IMG/VR virus record: IMGVR_UViG_3300042521_003026
Span: 1 to 60,979 of that record
Length of the DNA stretch: 60,979 nt
Strand: one strand, 5' to 3'
Origin: a virus
This document shows, piece by piece, positions 17,631 to 25,626 of the stretch. The first letter of the stretch is position 1. Each line of letters starts with the position of its first letter. The notes under the pieces were generated by a model. It had not been told where the DNA came from, ran no database searches, and saw nothing but the letters and a program-made list of their open reading frames with translations. The translations under genes and the position numbers were made by a program.

Positions 17631-18165
17631 TTTCTCCTTGTTTAATTGTTATACCATTTTCTATAGGATCTATATCTTTCATTTTCTCTATAATTTGATC
17701 GATAGAAACTGGCATGTATTTCCAAACATCGACACCTACATCAGTCGATCTGCCAAAATCTGGCAAATTTCCGTGTGAGTGTCCATATAGATGTATGCCA
17801 CCATGTCGAATCTTGCTCCAGGTTCTGTGGGCGTAGTGTGACAAGAAAAAGTGATAGCCATATTTCTTTATGGAGTGTACATCTTTGACAAAATTAAATC
17901 TCTTGTGTTTTGTGACAAATTCATTATCGTGATTTCCTTTTATTAGGTTTATGTTGCCGTGCAACCTTCCTATAATTCTATCGGAATTAATGAATCCAAA
18001 ATCACCAAGATGATAGATCGTGTCACCTCCCTTAACTGTGTTGTTCCAATTTTGCATTAGAATCTCATCGTGCTCTTCAATCGAAGAGAATGGACGATTA
18101 CAATATTTTATTATGTTTCTATGTCCGAAGTGTGTGTCGGCTATGAACCAAACGTTGTGTTTCAT
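17614..18165 (-). CDS. Calcineurin-like metallophosphoesterase
   Basis: 183 residues with all five family motifs: ADTHFGH, GDFG, KGNHDNE, SHYAHR and GHSHG. It resembles the small phage phosphoesterases of unknown substrate. Both neighbours overlap it, so it is part of an operon running from the aminotransferase gene. Confidence 0.92.
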   Translation of the reverse strand: MKHNVWFIADTHFGHRNIIKYCNRPFSSIEEHDEILMQNWNNTVKGGDTIYHLGDFGFINSDRIIGRLHGNINLIKGNHDNEFVTKHKRFNFVKDVHSIKKYGYHFFLSHYAHRTWSKIRHGGIHLYGHSHGNLPDFGRSTDVGVDVWKYMPVSIDQIIEKMKDIDPIENGITIKQGENENDS

Positions 18166-18344
18166 TGCTTTAGATTTTCTATCAGTCGATTATACATCTC
18201 TACGCCATCTCTCAATTCTTCTAATGCATCTTGTCTTTTTTCTAATGGTAAATTTTCACTAGAGGATAAAATATCTCTACAAACATCTATAACATTTTTT
18301 AAAACGCCAATTTCATCTAATTGTATTTTAGTCAGAAAATCCAT
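18162..18344 (-). CDS. Hypothetical helical protein, 60 aa
   Basis: Starts MDFLTKIQLDEIGVLKN; mostly helix. The stop overlaps the phosphoesterase start as ATGA, which suggests coupling. Unrecognised. Confidence 0.6.
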   Translation of the reverse strand: MDFLTKIQLDEIGVLKNVIDVCRDILSSSENLPLEKRQDALEELRDGVEMYNRLIENLKQ

Positions 18345-18352
18345 ATTAACAC

Positions 18353-18631
18353 CTATTCAAAATAATAGTCATTTTCCGGTCTAATATAGTATTCACTATT
18401 GAGATTAACAACTTCTTTCCTTTGTATCATGGATAAAAAATTGTATTTTGTTATTCTTCTATTATTAGTATAGATCTGTGCCACACAATTATCAAGAAAA
18501 AACTCCCAGTCTTTTACATTTTTATGCACAAAAGGTTTATTCGATTTTGGATAATCACCAAATACTCGTATAACAAACGATAAGCTATTGGAATTATTTG
18601 ATACTATTATTTCAGTTGTAACCATTTTCAT
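18353..18631 (-). CDS. Hypothetical protein, 92 aa
   Basis: Starts MKMVTTEIIVSNNSNSLS (a second ATG at 18625). Beta-strand-rich, ending in acidic/aromatic PENDYYFE. Begins six bases after the aminotransferase stop and is probably co-translated with it. Unrecognised. Confidence 0.6.
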   Translation of the reverse strand: MKMVTTEIIVSNNSNSLSFVIRVFGDYPKSNKPFVHKNVKDWEFFLDNCVAQIYTNNRRITKYNFLSMIQRKEVVNLNSEYYIRPENDYYFE

Positions 18632-18636
18632 TCGCT

Positions 18637-19908
18637 TTACAAACTTTTGGCTAATATCTCAATAAGTAAATCAACCTCTTCCTTTGAGAATGTCAAAGAT
18701 GGTCTAAGTCTTACTGAATTAAGACCACATCCTAGCAGAAATAATCCGTTTTGTCTACATCTTTTTATTAATGCATCACGTTCTCTTAAATGGTCAAAGG
18801 CACACATTAAACCTTTTCCTCTAGGATTTGAAACACCAAGATCGGTCAACTTCTTCAATAGATAGTCACCAACAATTTTGGCATTTTCAACTAGATTATC
18901 TTCTTTTATTATTTCTAGGTATCTCTGAGAGCGAACCATATCGACTAAATTTCCACCCCAAGTGGAATTGATTCTAGATTTTTCTACAAAAACATTATCT
19001 TTAACTTCCTGTACTCTAGGTCCGCTTAGTATACCACACACTTGCATCTTTTTGCCAAAACAGATAATATCTGGTACAGCCAAATAATGCTGATGGGCCC
19101 AAGTTTTACCAGTTAATCCTAAACCAGTTTGAACCTCATCGTATATTAATAGCATATCGAATTTATCTGCCAATGCACGAAGGTTCTCATGAAAATTTCC
19201 ACTGAAATGATTGTCACCACCTTCGCCTTGTATTGGTTCAATTATGATTGCTGCACAAGTATCCTTTAATTTTTCTATTGTTTCCAGTGCAACGTTATAA
19301 AAATTACAATCAAGACTCAATTGCTGTTCTGGTGAATTAGACTGATGTAATACTGGTGCTTCAAGTCTAGGCCAATCGGGAAATTTTGGAAATAGTTCAT
19401 ACTTTCTAGGATCGTTTGTATTAGTTAAGCTGAGACTGTAGCCAGAGCGACCATGAAATGAGTTTTTAAAATGCACGATCTTCAATTCGTTTGGATCGAC
19501 ATTCACTCCCCTTTCTTTAAGTCTCTTATATTTCCAGTCAAAGGCAACCTTCAATGCATTCTCTACCGCTAGTGTACCTCCGGCGATGAAAAAGGAATGA
19601 GTAAGATATGGTGGCACTGCTACATCAAAAAATGTTTCAACAAATTCCACAAACTCTTCAGTGAGAATATCAGAGTTTGACGGATTCGTCCTAGCACACC
19701 TCAATAGTTTTTCGCTAAATCGTTCATCGAACATTTTAGGATGATTGTGTCCTATGGGGTTGCTGGCAATAAAGCTAAATGCATCAAGATATTCTTTGCC
19801 TGTGCTCTTATCTACAAGAAAATTGCCGTGGCTCTTGTCAATATCAAAGACAGTATCAAAATGATCTAACAGTATAAACTTTGAAATTCTTTCGTGAAGG
19901 TCGGACAT
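18637..19908 (-). CDS. lat: L-lysine 6-aminotransferase-like PLP enzyme (class III)
   Basis: 423 residues, close to the usual length for lysine epsilon-aminotransferase. Such enzymes move the side-chain amino group of lysine to 2-oxoglutarate, giving aminoadipate semialdehyde and glutamate. Lat-specific stretches are FFIAGGTLAVENALK (near 107), IEPIQGEGGDNHF (near 223), YDEVQTGLGLTG (Asp257 holds the PLP ring), CFGKKMQVCG (Schiff-base Lys at 286 or 287), INSTWGGNLVDMVR and RGKGLMCAF. These match Lat better than ornithine or GABA aminotransferases. The ribosome site AGAGGTAATC is good. No other lysine or aminoadipate gene is nearby, so the role in the phage is unclear. Confidence 0.9.
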   Translation of the reverse strand: MSDLHERISKFILLDHFDTVFDIDKSHGNFLVDKSTGKEYLDAFSFIASNPIGHNHPKMFDERFSEKLLRCARTNPSNSDILTEEFVEFVETFFDVAVPPYLTHSFFIAGGTLAVENALKVAFDWKYKRLKERGVNVDPNELKIVHFKNSFHGRSGYSLSLTNTNDPRKYELFPKFPDWPRLEAPVLHQSNSPEQQLSLDCNFYNVALETIEKLKDTCAAIIIEPIQGEGGDNHFSGNFHENLRALADKFDMLLIYDEVQTGLGLTGKTWAHQHYLAVPDIICFGKKMQVCGILSGPRVQEVKDNVFVEKSRINSTWGGNLVDMVRSQRYLEIIKEDNLVENAKIVGDYLLKKLTDLGVSNPRGKGLMCAFDHLRERDALIKRCRQNGLFLLGCGLNSVRLRPSLTFSKEEVDLLIEILAKSL

Positions 19909-19910
19909 GA

Positions 19911-20108
19911 TTACCTCTTTCTAAGTAACAGAACAACTAACAACAAAGACACCGCAAAACTAACACTAATTCCCGAATACAACTTGACTCTATTATAGCT
20001 AGGTACAAGTTCATAGACAACGTGACCGACAATAACAGATCCGACACAAAGAAGAAAACAAAAAAACAGATTTAAAAAAAACTTCACAAAAGACAATAAC
20101 TTTGACAT
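19911..20108 (-). CDS. Small two-pass membrane protein, 65 aa
   Basis: Starts MSKLLSFVKFFLNLFFCFLL and contains a second hydrophobic segment (SFAVSLLLVVLLL) ending in RKR. It is two bases upstream of the aminotransferase start and probably in the same message. A holin-like topology is possible but not shown. Confidence 0.6.
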   Translation of the reverse strand: MSKLLSFVKFFLNLFFCFLLCVGSVIVGHVVYELVPSYNRVKLYSGISVSFAVSLLLVVLLLRKR

Positions 20109-20132
20109 ATTTCCTCACAATTCATACAAGGT

Positions 20133-20564
20133 TCATTTCTTTGAAGAACGAAATCCCGAAACAAAGGCCCACTTCACCCAATCACTAAGCATTCTGGTTC
20201 TATCTACCGAATCTTCTAGTTTGCAAGTGGAGCGAAACCATTCGGATCTGGTAGAGTACTCACCATATAAATCATTAAACCACTCGTCAAATTTCTGCAA
20301 GGCGAGTTTTTCTTCATCAATCGATTGTTCCTCCTTACTATCACGTTCCTCATTCATAGACTCCCACCTCTCTTCACACTGTTGCTCTATGTTCACGCCC
20401 AGCATCAAACTGGCATAAGAAATTAAATCATCAGGTGTATGAATTTGAAGTCCATAGTTAGGATACACATCAATCAGAATCTCTCTAACTCGACTCTTAG
20501 TGCATCCAAAGTCAACTCTTAGCAATTGAATCCATTTACAATCAACATAAGAAAGTATCATCAC
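20133..20564 (-). CDS. Hypothetical protein, 143 aa
   Basis: Starts MMILSYVDCKWIQLLR. N-terminal half with a possible DNA-binding-like helical pattern (GCTKSRVREILIDVYP), acidic centre, then a Trp-rich C-terminus (SDWVKWAFVSGF). Its start overlaps the upstream stop as ATGA. Unrecognised. Confidence 0.6.
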   Translation of the reverse strand: MMILSYVDCKWIQLLRVDFGCTKSRVREILIDVYPNYGLQIHTPDDLISYASLMLGVNIEQQCEERWESMNEERDSKEEQSIDEEKLALQKFDEWFNDLYGEYSTRSEWFRSTCKLEDSVDRTRMLSDWVKWAFVSGFRSSKK

Positions 20565-20929
20565 GCACTCCTAGACAAAGATTTTTCAGCAAGCCTCACA
20601 AAAAAATCATTCAAACTAATATTAACAGATTGAAACAAAGAATTCAAACTTTCTATTTGATCCAATTTAAGTTCCGCCAACACCACATTGTCCACTTTGA
20701 GTATTGCCACCGACTGAGACTCAAAATCAGTACCATTAGAAAGCGAAAACGTAAAGACAAAATTATTATTAAAACTAAAGTCTCTTACAAACCAAAACTC
20801 AATATAAGGATTACCATTTCCATCGTCATCGGGATTTCCATAAGAGAACCTACGCTCCCATCCATGAGAAAAAGAAATTTTTGAACAAAAAGTAACATCA
20901 CCTAATTCATTGATTAAGTTTAAATCCAT
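20561..20929 (-). CDS. Hypothetical beta-rich protein, 122 aa
   Basis: Starts MDLNLINELGDVTF. Asn/Phe-rich beta sequence (FSFNNNFVFTFSLSNGTDF), with a helical C-terminal end. Coupled by ATGA to the next gene. Unrecognised. Confidence 0.6.
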   Translation of the reverse strand: MDLNLINELGDVTFCSKISFSHGWERRFSYGNPDDDGNGNPYIEFWFVRDFSFNNNFVFTFSLSNGTDFESQSVAILKVDNVVLAELKLDQIESLNSLFQSVNISLNDFFVRLAEKSLSRSA

Positions 20930-21005
20930 TTATAGAGTCCCTTACAGTAGTAGATAGTTTATAATAGTGATTGCCAGATCTAGGATTTTTTTTCCTAGCC
21001 AAATT

Positions 21006-21446
21006 CTATTCAACCACATCAAACTTCAAACACGCATCACATGTACCGGCACCACACAAAAATGTGGCCACGCCAGCTCTGTGCAATGCGGCCAGCTCTT
21101 TCTTCAACTGTCTCGACTGATCGCTTGTGATCTGAAACAATCCTCTATGGGCCACAAGATTGCCCTCAACACTACTAAGACAGTATACGAAATGCCTGTG
21201 TGCGAGATTTTGCAAGAATTTTTCCTTTGGTGGTAGATTCTTAATAGACTCCCGATGAGCATTTTGTCTTAGCTTAATACCATGCTTATCCACTATGGCA
21301 TTCAATTTTCTACGCACCTTCTTTAGTCTACGAATATGAAGAACGGTTTGTTGCTGTGTTTTCTTTCTCTTCAATAGTTCTTCCTGTAGTATTCGTCGCC
21401 GTCGATGGAATTCTTCTTCGGCCTTCTGCATTTGTTTACAATTCAT
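21006..21446 (-). CDS. Hypothetical basic coiled-coil protein with CxxC-type C-terminus
   Basis: 146 residues. Residues 5-60 form a strongly basic helix (RRRRILQEELLKRKKTQQQ). The C-terminal end has FLCGAGTCDACLKF, a possible metal or redox site. RBS AGGGAG is good and a sigma70 promoter lies just upstream. No family recognised. Confidence 0.65.
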   Translation of the reverse strand: MNCKQMQKAEEEFHRRRRILQEELLKRKKTQQQTVLHIRRLKKVRRKLNAIVDKHGIKLRQNAHRESIKNLPPKEKFLQNLAHRHFVYCLSSVEGNLVAHRGLFQITSDQSRQLKKELAALHRAGVATFLCGAGTCDACLKFDVVE

Positions 21447-21476
21447 ATAGACTCCCTTGTTTGTGATTGTTGTTGA

Positions 21477-21505
21477 ATAATAACATAGTAGAGAATAGTA
21501 GTCAA
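21477..21505 (-). promoter_or_regulatory. Sigma70-type promoter
   Basis: Minus-strand TTGACT (21500-21505), a 17-base spacer, then TATTAT (21477-21482), 31 bases before the ATG at 21446. It drives the 21.4-20.1 kb run of genes. Confidence 0.7.
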
Positions 21506-21524
21506 CTATGTAAGTGAACTGTTT

Positions 21525-21911
21525 CTATTTTTGAAACAGTTCGTTTAAGCTATTCAGCATCCAATAGTGCCAAGTATCGACCTCGTAATTATGCTGTACT
21601 CCTTGGTCGTTTACAATAAAAAACTTTGCTTCGATGTCTTTATATGGCAAGAATTGTGCGTTTAGTGTGTTATTTAAGTGTGTACGAATACGCTCGGCCA
21701 CACGCTTGGCCGCTTCAGCATACGTGTCATTGCAGAATGCATCACGATTGTATTGTATGCCAGATGGTTTTAGCGTTATCAGTACGGCGTTGTTACTCTC
21801 GTCCATAATGTCCAGTCTTGGTTCATCGGGCGTTACTATTTTAATGTCGTCTTCTGTGAACCATTTTGCTATAGAGCCATACTGTGCGGCAGCGTCGAAT
21901 AAGTTTGTCAT
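21525..21911 (-). CDS. Hypothetical protein, 128 aa
   Basis: Starts MTNLFDAAAQYGSIAKWF with AAAGGAG upstream. Mixed alpha/beta (PDEPRLDIMDESNNAVLITL), with Trp-rich C-terminus. A 10-bp hairpin (GAACTGTTTC, 21516-21542) covers its stop codon. Unrecognised. Confidence 0.65.
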   Translation of the reverse strand: MTNLFDAAAQYGSIAKWFTEDDIKIVTPDEPRLDIMDESNNAVLITLKPSGIQYNRDAFCNDTYAEAAKRVAERIRTHLNNTLNAQFLPYKDIEAKFFIVNDQGVQHNYEVDTWHYWMLNSLNELFQK

Positions 21912-21936
21912 TTTTAGTCTATCTCCTTTGAATAAG

Positions 21937-22182
21937 TTATTTTGGTTGTGGCGGTTCAGGTGGCCGTGGTGGTTCCATTTTGTTTGGTTGTGGTGTACTG
22001 TGGGGCACTATGTAAATGATTTGTATGTCCACGCTTGGCTTTGATGTTGGTGTTGGTGTGACTGTCGGAGCCACTGTTGATTTTACTGTATCAAGTGCTT
22101 TGGCCTTGTGGGCCTCTATTAATAGTAGTAATGATAAAAGTTCTAACATGGTGAAAAAATTTTGCTGAAAAAAAATTAACAT
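21937..22182 (-). CDS. Hypothetical membrane-anchored Pro/Thr-rich protein
   Basis: 81 residues from the ATG at 22182, or 70 from 22149 (MLELLSLLLLIEAHKAKA). One hydrophobic N-terminal segment is followed by a Thr/Pro-rich stretch and a proline-rich end (MEPPRPPEPPQPK). No clear Shine-Dalgarno. The proline-rich tail is reminiscent of some spanins, but nothing else supports that. Confidence 0.5.
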   Translation of the reverse strand: MLIFFQQNFFTMLELLSLLLLIEAHKAKALDTVKSTVAPTVTPTPTSKPSVDIQIIYIVPHSTPQPNKMEPPRPPEPPQPK

Positions 22183-22215
22183 ACGTGGTTTTTCTGTTTA
22201 ATGGTCTCGCACACA

Positions 22216-22229
22216 TTCGAGGCCTCGAA
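22216..22229. repeat. 14-base perfect palindrome
   Basis: TTCGAGGCCTCGAA lies in the 85-base gap between the genes at 22182 and 22268. It could be an operator or the stem of a small terminator. Confidence 0.4.
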
Positions 22230-22267
22230 AACCAAAAAGCCACCTGAAACACGATCACTTTTTTATA

Positions 22268-22759
22268 TTATTGGCCTTCTCTTTGTTCCACTTCTTCCAT
22301 TCTTTTCCATAATCTCTTTATCATATCCTCATCATTCTTAAACACAACCAGCCACATGGCCCAATTCTTGCGGCCCATAGCGGTATCCACTATTTGATCA
22401 CGCATTTCAACGGAATCACTACGGCTCAACCTAGTTTTCGCTAATTTTACTTTGGCCCATTCTGTTTTTATTGTTTTCTTATTCTCTTCATTCAAATACT
22501 CATCAGGCACACTATTAGCACCGGCCCACACTAATTGATTTTCATAATCAAATATCTGTACCAAAGTGTATATAGATGAAGCAAAAGAAAAATGCGGCTC
22601 CTTCCACACTCCTTTACTGAGTAATCGTTTGCCAAAGTTTATTACCTTTTCCTTCTCCTCATATAGTGGATAGGAATGCGAATCCTCTACTCCTTTGAAT
22701 TTTCCCTCTACGTACACCATGGTGGACTTTATGGTGTGCCATTCCTTATTGTTTGTCAT
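22268..22759 (-). CDS. Hypothetical protein, 163 aa
   Basis: Starts MTNNKEWHTIKSTMVYVEGK; mixed alpha/beta, ending in a charged helix (MIKRLWKRMEEVEQREGQ). Overlaps the upstream gene by 14 bases. Unrecognised. Confidence 0.65.
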   Translation of the reverse strand: MTNNKEWHTIKSTMVYVEGKFKGVEDSHSYPLYEEKEKVINFGKRLLSKGVWKEPHFSFASSIYTLVQIFDYENQLVWAGANSVPDEYLNEENKKTIKTEWAKVKLAKTRLSRSDSVEMRDQIVDTAMGRKNWAMWLVVFKNDEDMIKRLWKRMEEVEQREGQ

Positions 22760-23009
22760 AGGCCTCCACTCTTACGGATAAAAAGTCTTTAACGAATTTG
22801 GTTGTTACGGCGGTTACTAGTGAGCATTCTTTTCTGGCCTCTTGGAATTTTTCAAAGGCCTCTCCTATTATTCTTTTTTGTGCTGGCCCTAGTTCTGATA
22901 GTTCTTGATCGGTGTATATTACTTTCACGGATGGAAGTGACTGTGGCTCATCGGATAATTGTTCGGTGAATCGATCAATTATCTGTATGGTAAATTTAAA
23001 TGATCCCAT
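22746..23009 (-). CDS. Hypothetical protein, 87 aa
   Basis: Starts MGSFKFTIQIIDRFTEQL after a perfect AGGAGG ribosome site. Strand-helix pattern with a helical middle (AQKRIIGEAFEKFQEARK). Unrecognised. Confidence 0.65.
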   Translation of the reverse strand: MGSFKFTIQIIDRFTEQLSDEPQSLPSVKVIYTDQELSELGPAQKRIIGEAFEKFQEARKECSLVTAVTTKFVKDFLSVRVEAYDKQ

Positions 23010-23018
23010 GGCGGCCTC

Positions 23019-23252
23019 CTATTTTTTAATAATAATGTATTTCACTTTATGGTTAGTCAAAAGGTTTTTGTTGTCTTCTTCTGATACTCTTGCTCTATAG
23101 TCTGATCGCTTCTCCTGCATGGCGTTATTGTATCGTGTAATTAGTCTAGGAATCATTTCTTGATCTAGTAATATTTTACCGGTTACGTGTAAACTAAATT
23201 CGTTTGCCGTGAATCGTTTTATCGTTTGTTTTCCTTCGTATATTTCGATCAT
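23019..23252 (-). CDS. Hypothetical protein, 77 aa
   Basis: Starts MIEIYEGKQTIKRFTANEF with TTGAGGAAAC upstream; basic, alpha/beta. Part of the tightly packed early run 23.7-22.3 kb. Unrecognised. Confidence 0.6.
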   Translation of the reverse strand: MIEIYEGKQTIKRFTANEFSLHVTGKILLDQEMIPRLITRYNNAMQEKRSDYRARVSEEDNKNLLTNHKVKYIIIKK

Positions 23253-23265
23253 GGCGTTTCCTCAA

Positions 23266-23562
23266 CTATCTCAAATAGGATGGGCCGTATGGTGTAAGGT
23301 ATCTCATACCATTATGATCATCAAAGATGTTTCCTCTAGCGTGTTTTGCTGGTGCTGCCCAAGATGCTGGTTTTAGTATGTCGCCGTTTTCTTTGTCTAT
23401 GAATGCCCAGGCGGAAGTGCCCACAACGATCTTTATGTATCGCTTTCCTTCGTTTTTCTTGATAGGTCTTATTTGATTGTATTTTTGATCATGTTCTTTT
23501 AGAAAATTTGTTACTAGTGCGAACCATGATTCAAATTTGTTTTGGAATTGTTCTTGTGTCAT
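23266..23562 (-). CDS. Hypothetical protein, 98 aa
   Basis: The ATG at 23562 (MTQEQFQNKFESWFALV) is chosen because AAAGGAG precedes it; the frame stays open to 23631 with a Lys/Arg-rich run that is antisense to the acidic tail of the upstream gene. Contains RYIKIVVGTSAWAFIDKENG. Unrecognised. Confidence 0.65.
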   Translation of the reverse strand: MTQEQFQNKFESWFALVTNFLKEHDQKYNQIRPIKKNEGKRYIKIVVGTSAWAFIDKENGDILKPASWAAPAKHARGNIFDDHNGMRYLTPYGPSYLR

Positions 23563-23575
23563 GGGATTATCTCCT

Positions 23576-23755
23576 TTAGTCTTCTGTCTCTTCTTCCTCT
23601 TCCTCTTCCTCTTCTTCGATAAATCCGGCACAATGCGCCAGGTCGGCTACATCACGTTCACTCATATACGAAAGACACTCTCTTGCTAGTGTTTCCCAGT
23701 CTAGTGCACCTTGTTCACACAATTCGATCAATTCGGTTGTTGCTTCTCTTGCCAT
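23576..23755 (-). CDS. Small acidic protein, 59 aa
   Basis: From the ATG at 23755: MAREATTELIELCEQGAL, then a helical CxxxxxxxxC part, and a terminal run of ten glutamates with TED. RBS AAAGGAAA is good and an early promoter cassette lies 37 bases upstream. It starts the 23.7-22.3 kb run. The acidic tail could mimic DNA (speculation). Confidence 0.65.
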   Translation of the reverse strand: MAREATTELIELCEQGALDWETLARECLSYMSERDVADLAHCAGFIEEEEEEEEEETED

Positions 23756-23791
23756 ATCGATTTCCTTTATTTGATCACTATCTCTATTATT

Positions 23792-23820
23792 AGTATCTCA
23801 AATTTGGCATACGGTGTCAA
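23792..23820 (-). promoter_or_regulatory. Early promoter cassette, copy 1
   Basis: TTGACA, 17-base spacer, GATACT on the minus strand. Part of a cassette repeated with few changes through 23-37 kb. Drives the gene starting at 23755. Confidence 0.85.
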
Positions 23821-23882
23821 TGGTTTGTTGGTTATTTTATTTGTCAATTGTGAATTTACAAATCGTGAATAATTTAAACCAC

Positions 23883-24077
23883 TTACAATCTATAAATTTT
23901 GTCGTTTAATCTTACGGTACTTAAAACAAGGTCAACGGCTAGGATATCCTTGGCCGATGTCGAGAATACGTGATCGCCACCATGGCGGCCAAGGTATGTA
24001 ACTTCCTTCGGTTTGTCAATGATACCTAATTTTTTCAATAGAAGAATGGCGGTCAGTGTTGGTGAATACGCTTTCAT
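23883..24077 (-). CDS. Hypothetical protein, 64 aa
   Basis: Starts MKAYSPTLTAILLLKKLG with AGGAGA upstream. Basic, alpha/beta, with a GRHGGDHVFSTSAKDI stretch. Lies just downstream of the DUF7007-like gene and probably shares its transcript. Unrecognised. Confidence 0.6.
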   Translation of the reverse strand: MKAYSPTLTAILLLKKLGIIDKPKEVTYLGRHGGDHVFSTSAKDILAVDLVLSTVRLNDKIYRL

Positions 24078-24098
24078 GATATCTCCTATAGTCTTTCA

Positions 24099-24692
24099 TT
24101 AAAATTTTTCATTAAAATGAGATTCCCATATACTGTTAAGGTGTGATTCTGATACTATCACACACTCGCTCAAAAGAGGCAACCATATATTAGTGGCCTT
24201 ATAGGAATCGGCTGTCACTCTGTAACGTTTATCATCGGCCGTTCCCACAATTGTTATAGAGGAATCAAAAGGATCACGTGTAGCAAAAACAATCAGATCA
24301 GGCGATTTATTTCTTCGCATAGATTCTTCCAGTTTTTGCATTTGGTTTTTCTGATATTCTTCAGGATCTGGTTCATACTGCAATTCTATCAAATAATCAG
24401 GATACCATCTAGATAACTTCTTGATTAGATCGGTTTCTGATAGTGGCGATACTAACAAGTTTTTGGACTTTGGCACTTCAAAGAATATGATGTATGCTGC
24501 ACAATCTTCCTCATAAGCTAGATGATTGAGCCCCCAGTTTCCGCCACGCTTAATTGCCGATTTAGTGAGATGTTTTTCTGCATATTTTCTTGTGACTAAA
24601 AATCCACCATGGCCGGCCGTGCTATGAAAGGTCACTCCTCTTTCAATGATTGTTGATTGTTGTGATTTTCCCCAAGGCGTTTGTGTTGACAT
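24099..24692 (-). CDS. DUF7007-like protein
   Basis: 197 residues from the ATG at 24692 (MSTQTPWGKSQQSTIIERG). TPWGxSQ near the start and FHSTAGHGGFLVTRKYAE about 20 residues later fit the DUF7007 family found in phages and plasmids, function unknown. RBS AAAGGAAATGATT supports this start. Driven by promoter cassette copy 2. Confidence 0.7.
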   Translation of the reverse strand: MSTQTPWGKSQQSTIIERGVTFHSTAGHGGFLVTRKYAEKHLTKSAIKRGGNWGLNHLAYEEDCAAYIIFFEVPKSKNLLVSPLSETDLIKKLSRWYPDYLIELQYEPDPEEYQKNQMQKLEESMRRNKSPDLIVFATRDPFDSSITIVGTADDKRYRVTADSYKATNIWLPLLSECVIVSESHLNSIWESHFNEKF

Positions 24693-24728
24693 AATCATTT
24701 CCTTTATTTGATCACTATCTCTACTATT

Positions 24729-24757
24729 AGTATCTCAAATTTGGCATACGGTGTCAA
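24729..24757 (-). promoter_or_regulatory. Early promoter cassette, copy 2
   Basis: TTGACA-17-GATACT on the minus strand, 36 bases before the ATG at 24692. The whole block from about 24709 to 24775 is nearly identical to copies at 29.5 and 30.7 kb. Confidence 0.85.
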
Positions 24758-24774
24758 TAGTTTTGTGGATTATT

Positions 24775-24969
24775 TTAATTCTCTAATGTAAAAATATAGG
24801 TTTCTCCTTCATCATTAATCACTACCTCATCACCACTAAGAATTTTACTTAGTTCCTTTTCTGATATCTCCCACATGTCATATCGTTCTGAAAACAGGTC
24901 TACCGAAACATGGTCAAAATTTAATCCGTCAATTTTCGATTCCATTCTTATCACTACTTGGCTGGCCAT
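24775..24969 (-). CDS. Hypothetical acidic protein, 64 aa
   Basis: Starts MASQVVIRMESKIDGLNF with AGGAGAAACA upstream. Short strands and acidic loops (KILSGDEVVINDEGETYIF). A single-gene unit between two promoter cassettes. Unrecognised. Confidence 0.6.
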   Translation of the reverse strand: MASQVVIRMESKIDGLNFDHVSVDLFSERYDMWEISEKELSKILSGDEVVINDEGETYIFTLEN

Positions 24970-25006
24970 ATTGTTTCTCCTGTTCTTCTCTCTTTCTCTA
25001 TTATTA

Positions 25007-25035
25007 GTATCTCAAATTTGGCACTCCAGGTCAAT
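25007..25035 (-). promoter_or_regulatory. Early promoter cassette, copy 3
   Basis: TTGACC-17-GATACT on the minus strand, 37 bases before the ATG at 24969. The -35 box differs from the other copies in its last base. Confidence 0.75.
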
Positions 25036-25075
25036 GGTTTTTGATAGAAAATTGGCATTTTATTGAAAAAAAAAG

Positions 25076-25106
25076 GTGAACAATATCACTAGGATACTGT
25101 TCACCA
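25076..25106 (-). terminator. Rho-independent terminator
   Basis: Minus-strand GGTGAACA/TGTTCACC with an inner TATC/GATA and CTAGT loop, followed by nine T residues. It ends the unit that finishes with the gene at 25148, just ahead of promoter copy 3. Confidence 0.9.
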
Positions 25107-25147
25107 AAACCGGCGACCTGCGCCTATTGGTTTACAACCTTATTGGT

Positions 25148-25546
25148 TTAACCCTTTCTCTTAAATGGGGTTTTAGCTATTCTTTCAAGATTATACACAC
25201 CTCTTTTCTGTCCTGTAGTATTTTCGTCACCTGTTACGAAACACTCGGTGGCGTTATAGATAAAGGCGAATGAGTTCCAAGGTCTACCATTATCAGGATC
25301 AACAAAGGTTTTTAGTTCCTTTCTGGTTATTACTGTTTTGCCTAGTGTGTTTACAATATCCTGCAAAACCTCAACTCTCTCGGAGGTTAGCCTTCTGTTA
25401 TAGCTTCTTGCCTTTTTCTTGGTTACTGCGGAACCGCCGGCTTTTGTCACTTTTGCCGAAACATCAGCCACAAGTGTGGCGGAGCCGGTTTCGTCAAAAT
25501 TCGTGGTTTCGGTCGTATTTACTGTATTTTCAGTGGTTGTGCTCAT
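25148..25546 (-). CDS. Hypothetical protein with Thr-rich N-terminus, 132 aa
   Basis: Residues 1-30 are Thr/Glu/Asn-rich (MSTTTENTVNTTETTNF). A basic stretch (KKKARSYNRRLTSERVEVLQ) and a folded C-terminal part (WNSFAFIYNATECFVTGDEN, ending KTPFKRKG) follow. It could be a nucleic-acid-binding protein (inference from charge only). A strong terminator follows it. Confidence 0.6.
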   Translation of the reverse strand: MSTTTENTVNTTETTNFDETGSATLVADVSAKVTKAGGSAVTKKKARSYNRRLTSERVEVLQDIVNTLGKTVITRKELKTFVDPDNGRPWNSFAFIYNATECFVTGDENTTGQKRGVYNLERIAKTPFKRKG

Positions 25547-25626
25547 AATATTATCTCCAACGTTTTTTCACACTTTTTTCACATTTTTTCTGGTTTTTTG
25601 AGGCTTTTTCTCGGTTTTCCTCATTT

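Noticed and set aside
20980-20998. CTAGG/CCTAG hairpin after the 21.0 kb gene as a terminator
   Set aside because: Short stem, and on the minus strand no T-run follows; the loop is a run of A.
21516-21542. 10-bp hairpin over a stop codon as a terminator
   Set aside because: A perfect stem but no T-run on either strand; more likely a message-stabilising structure.
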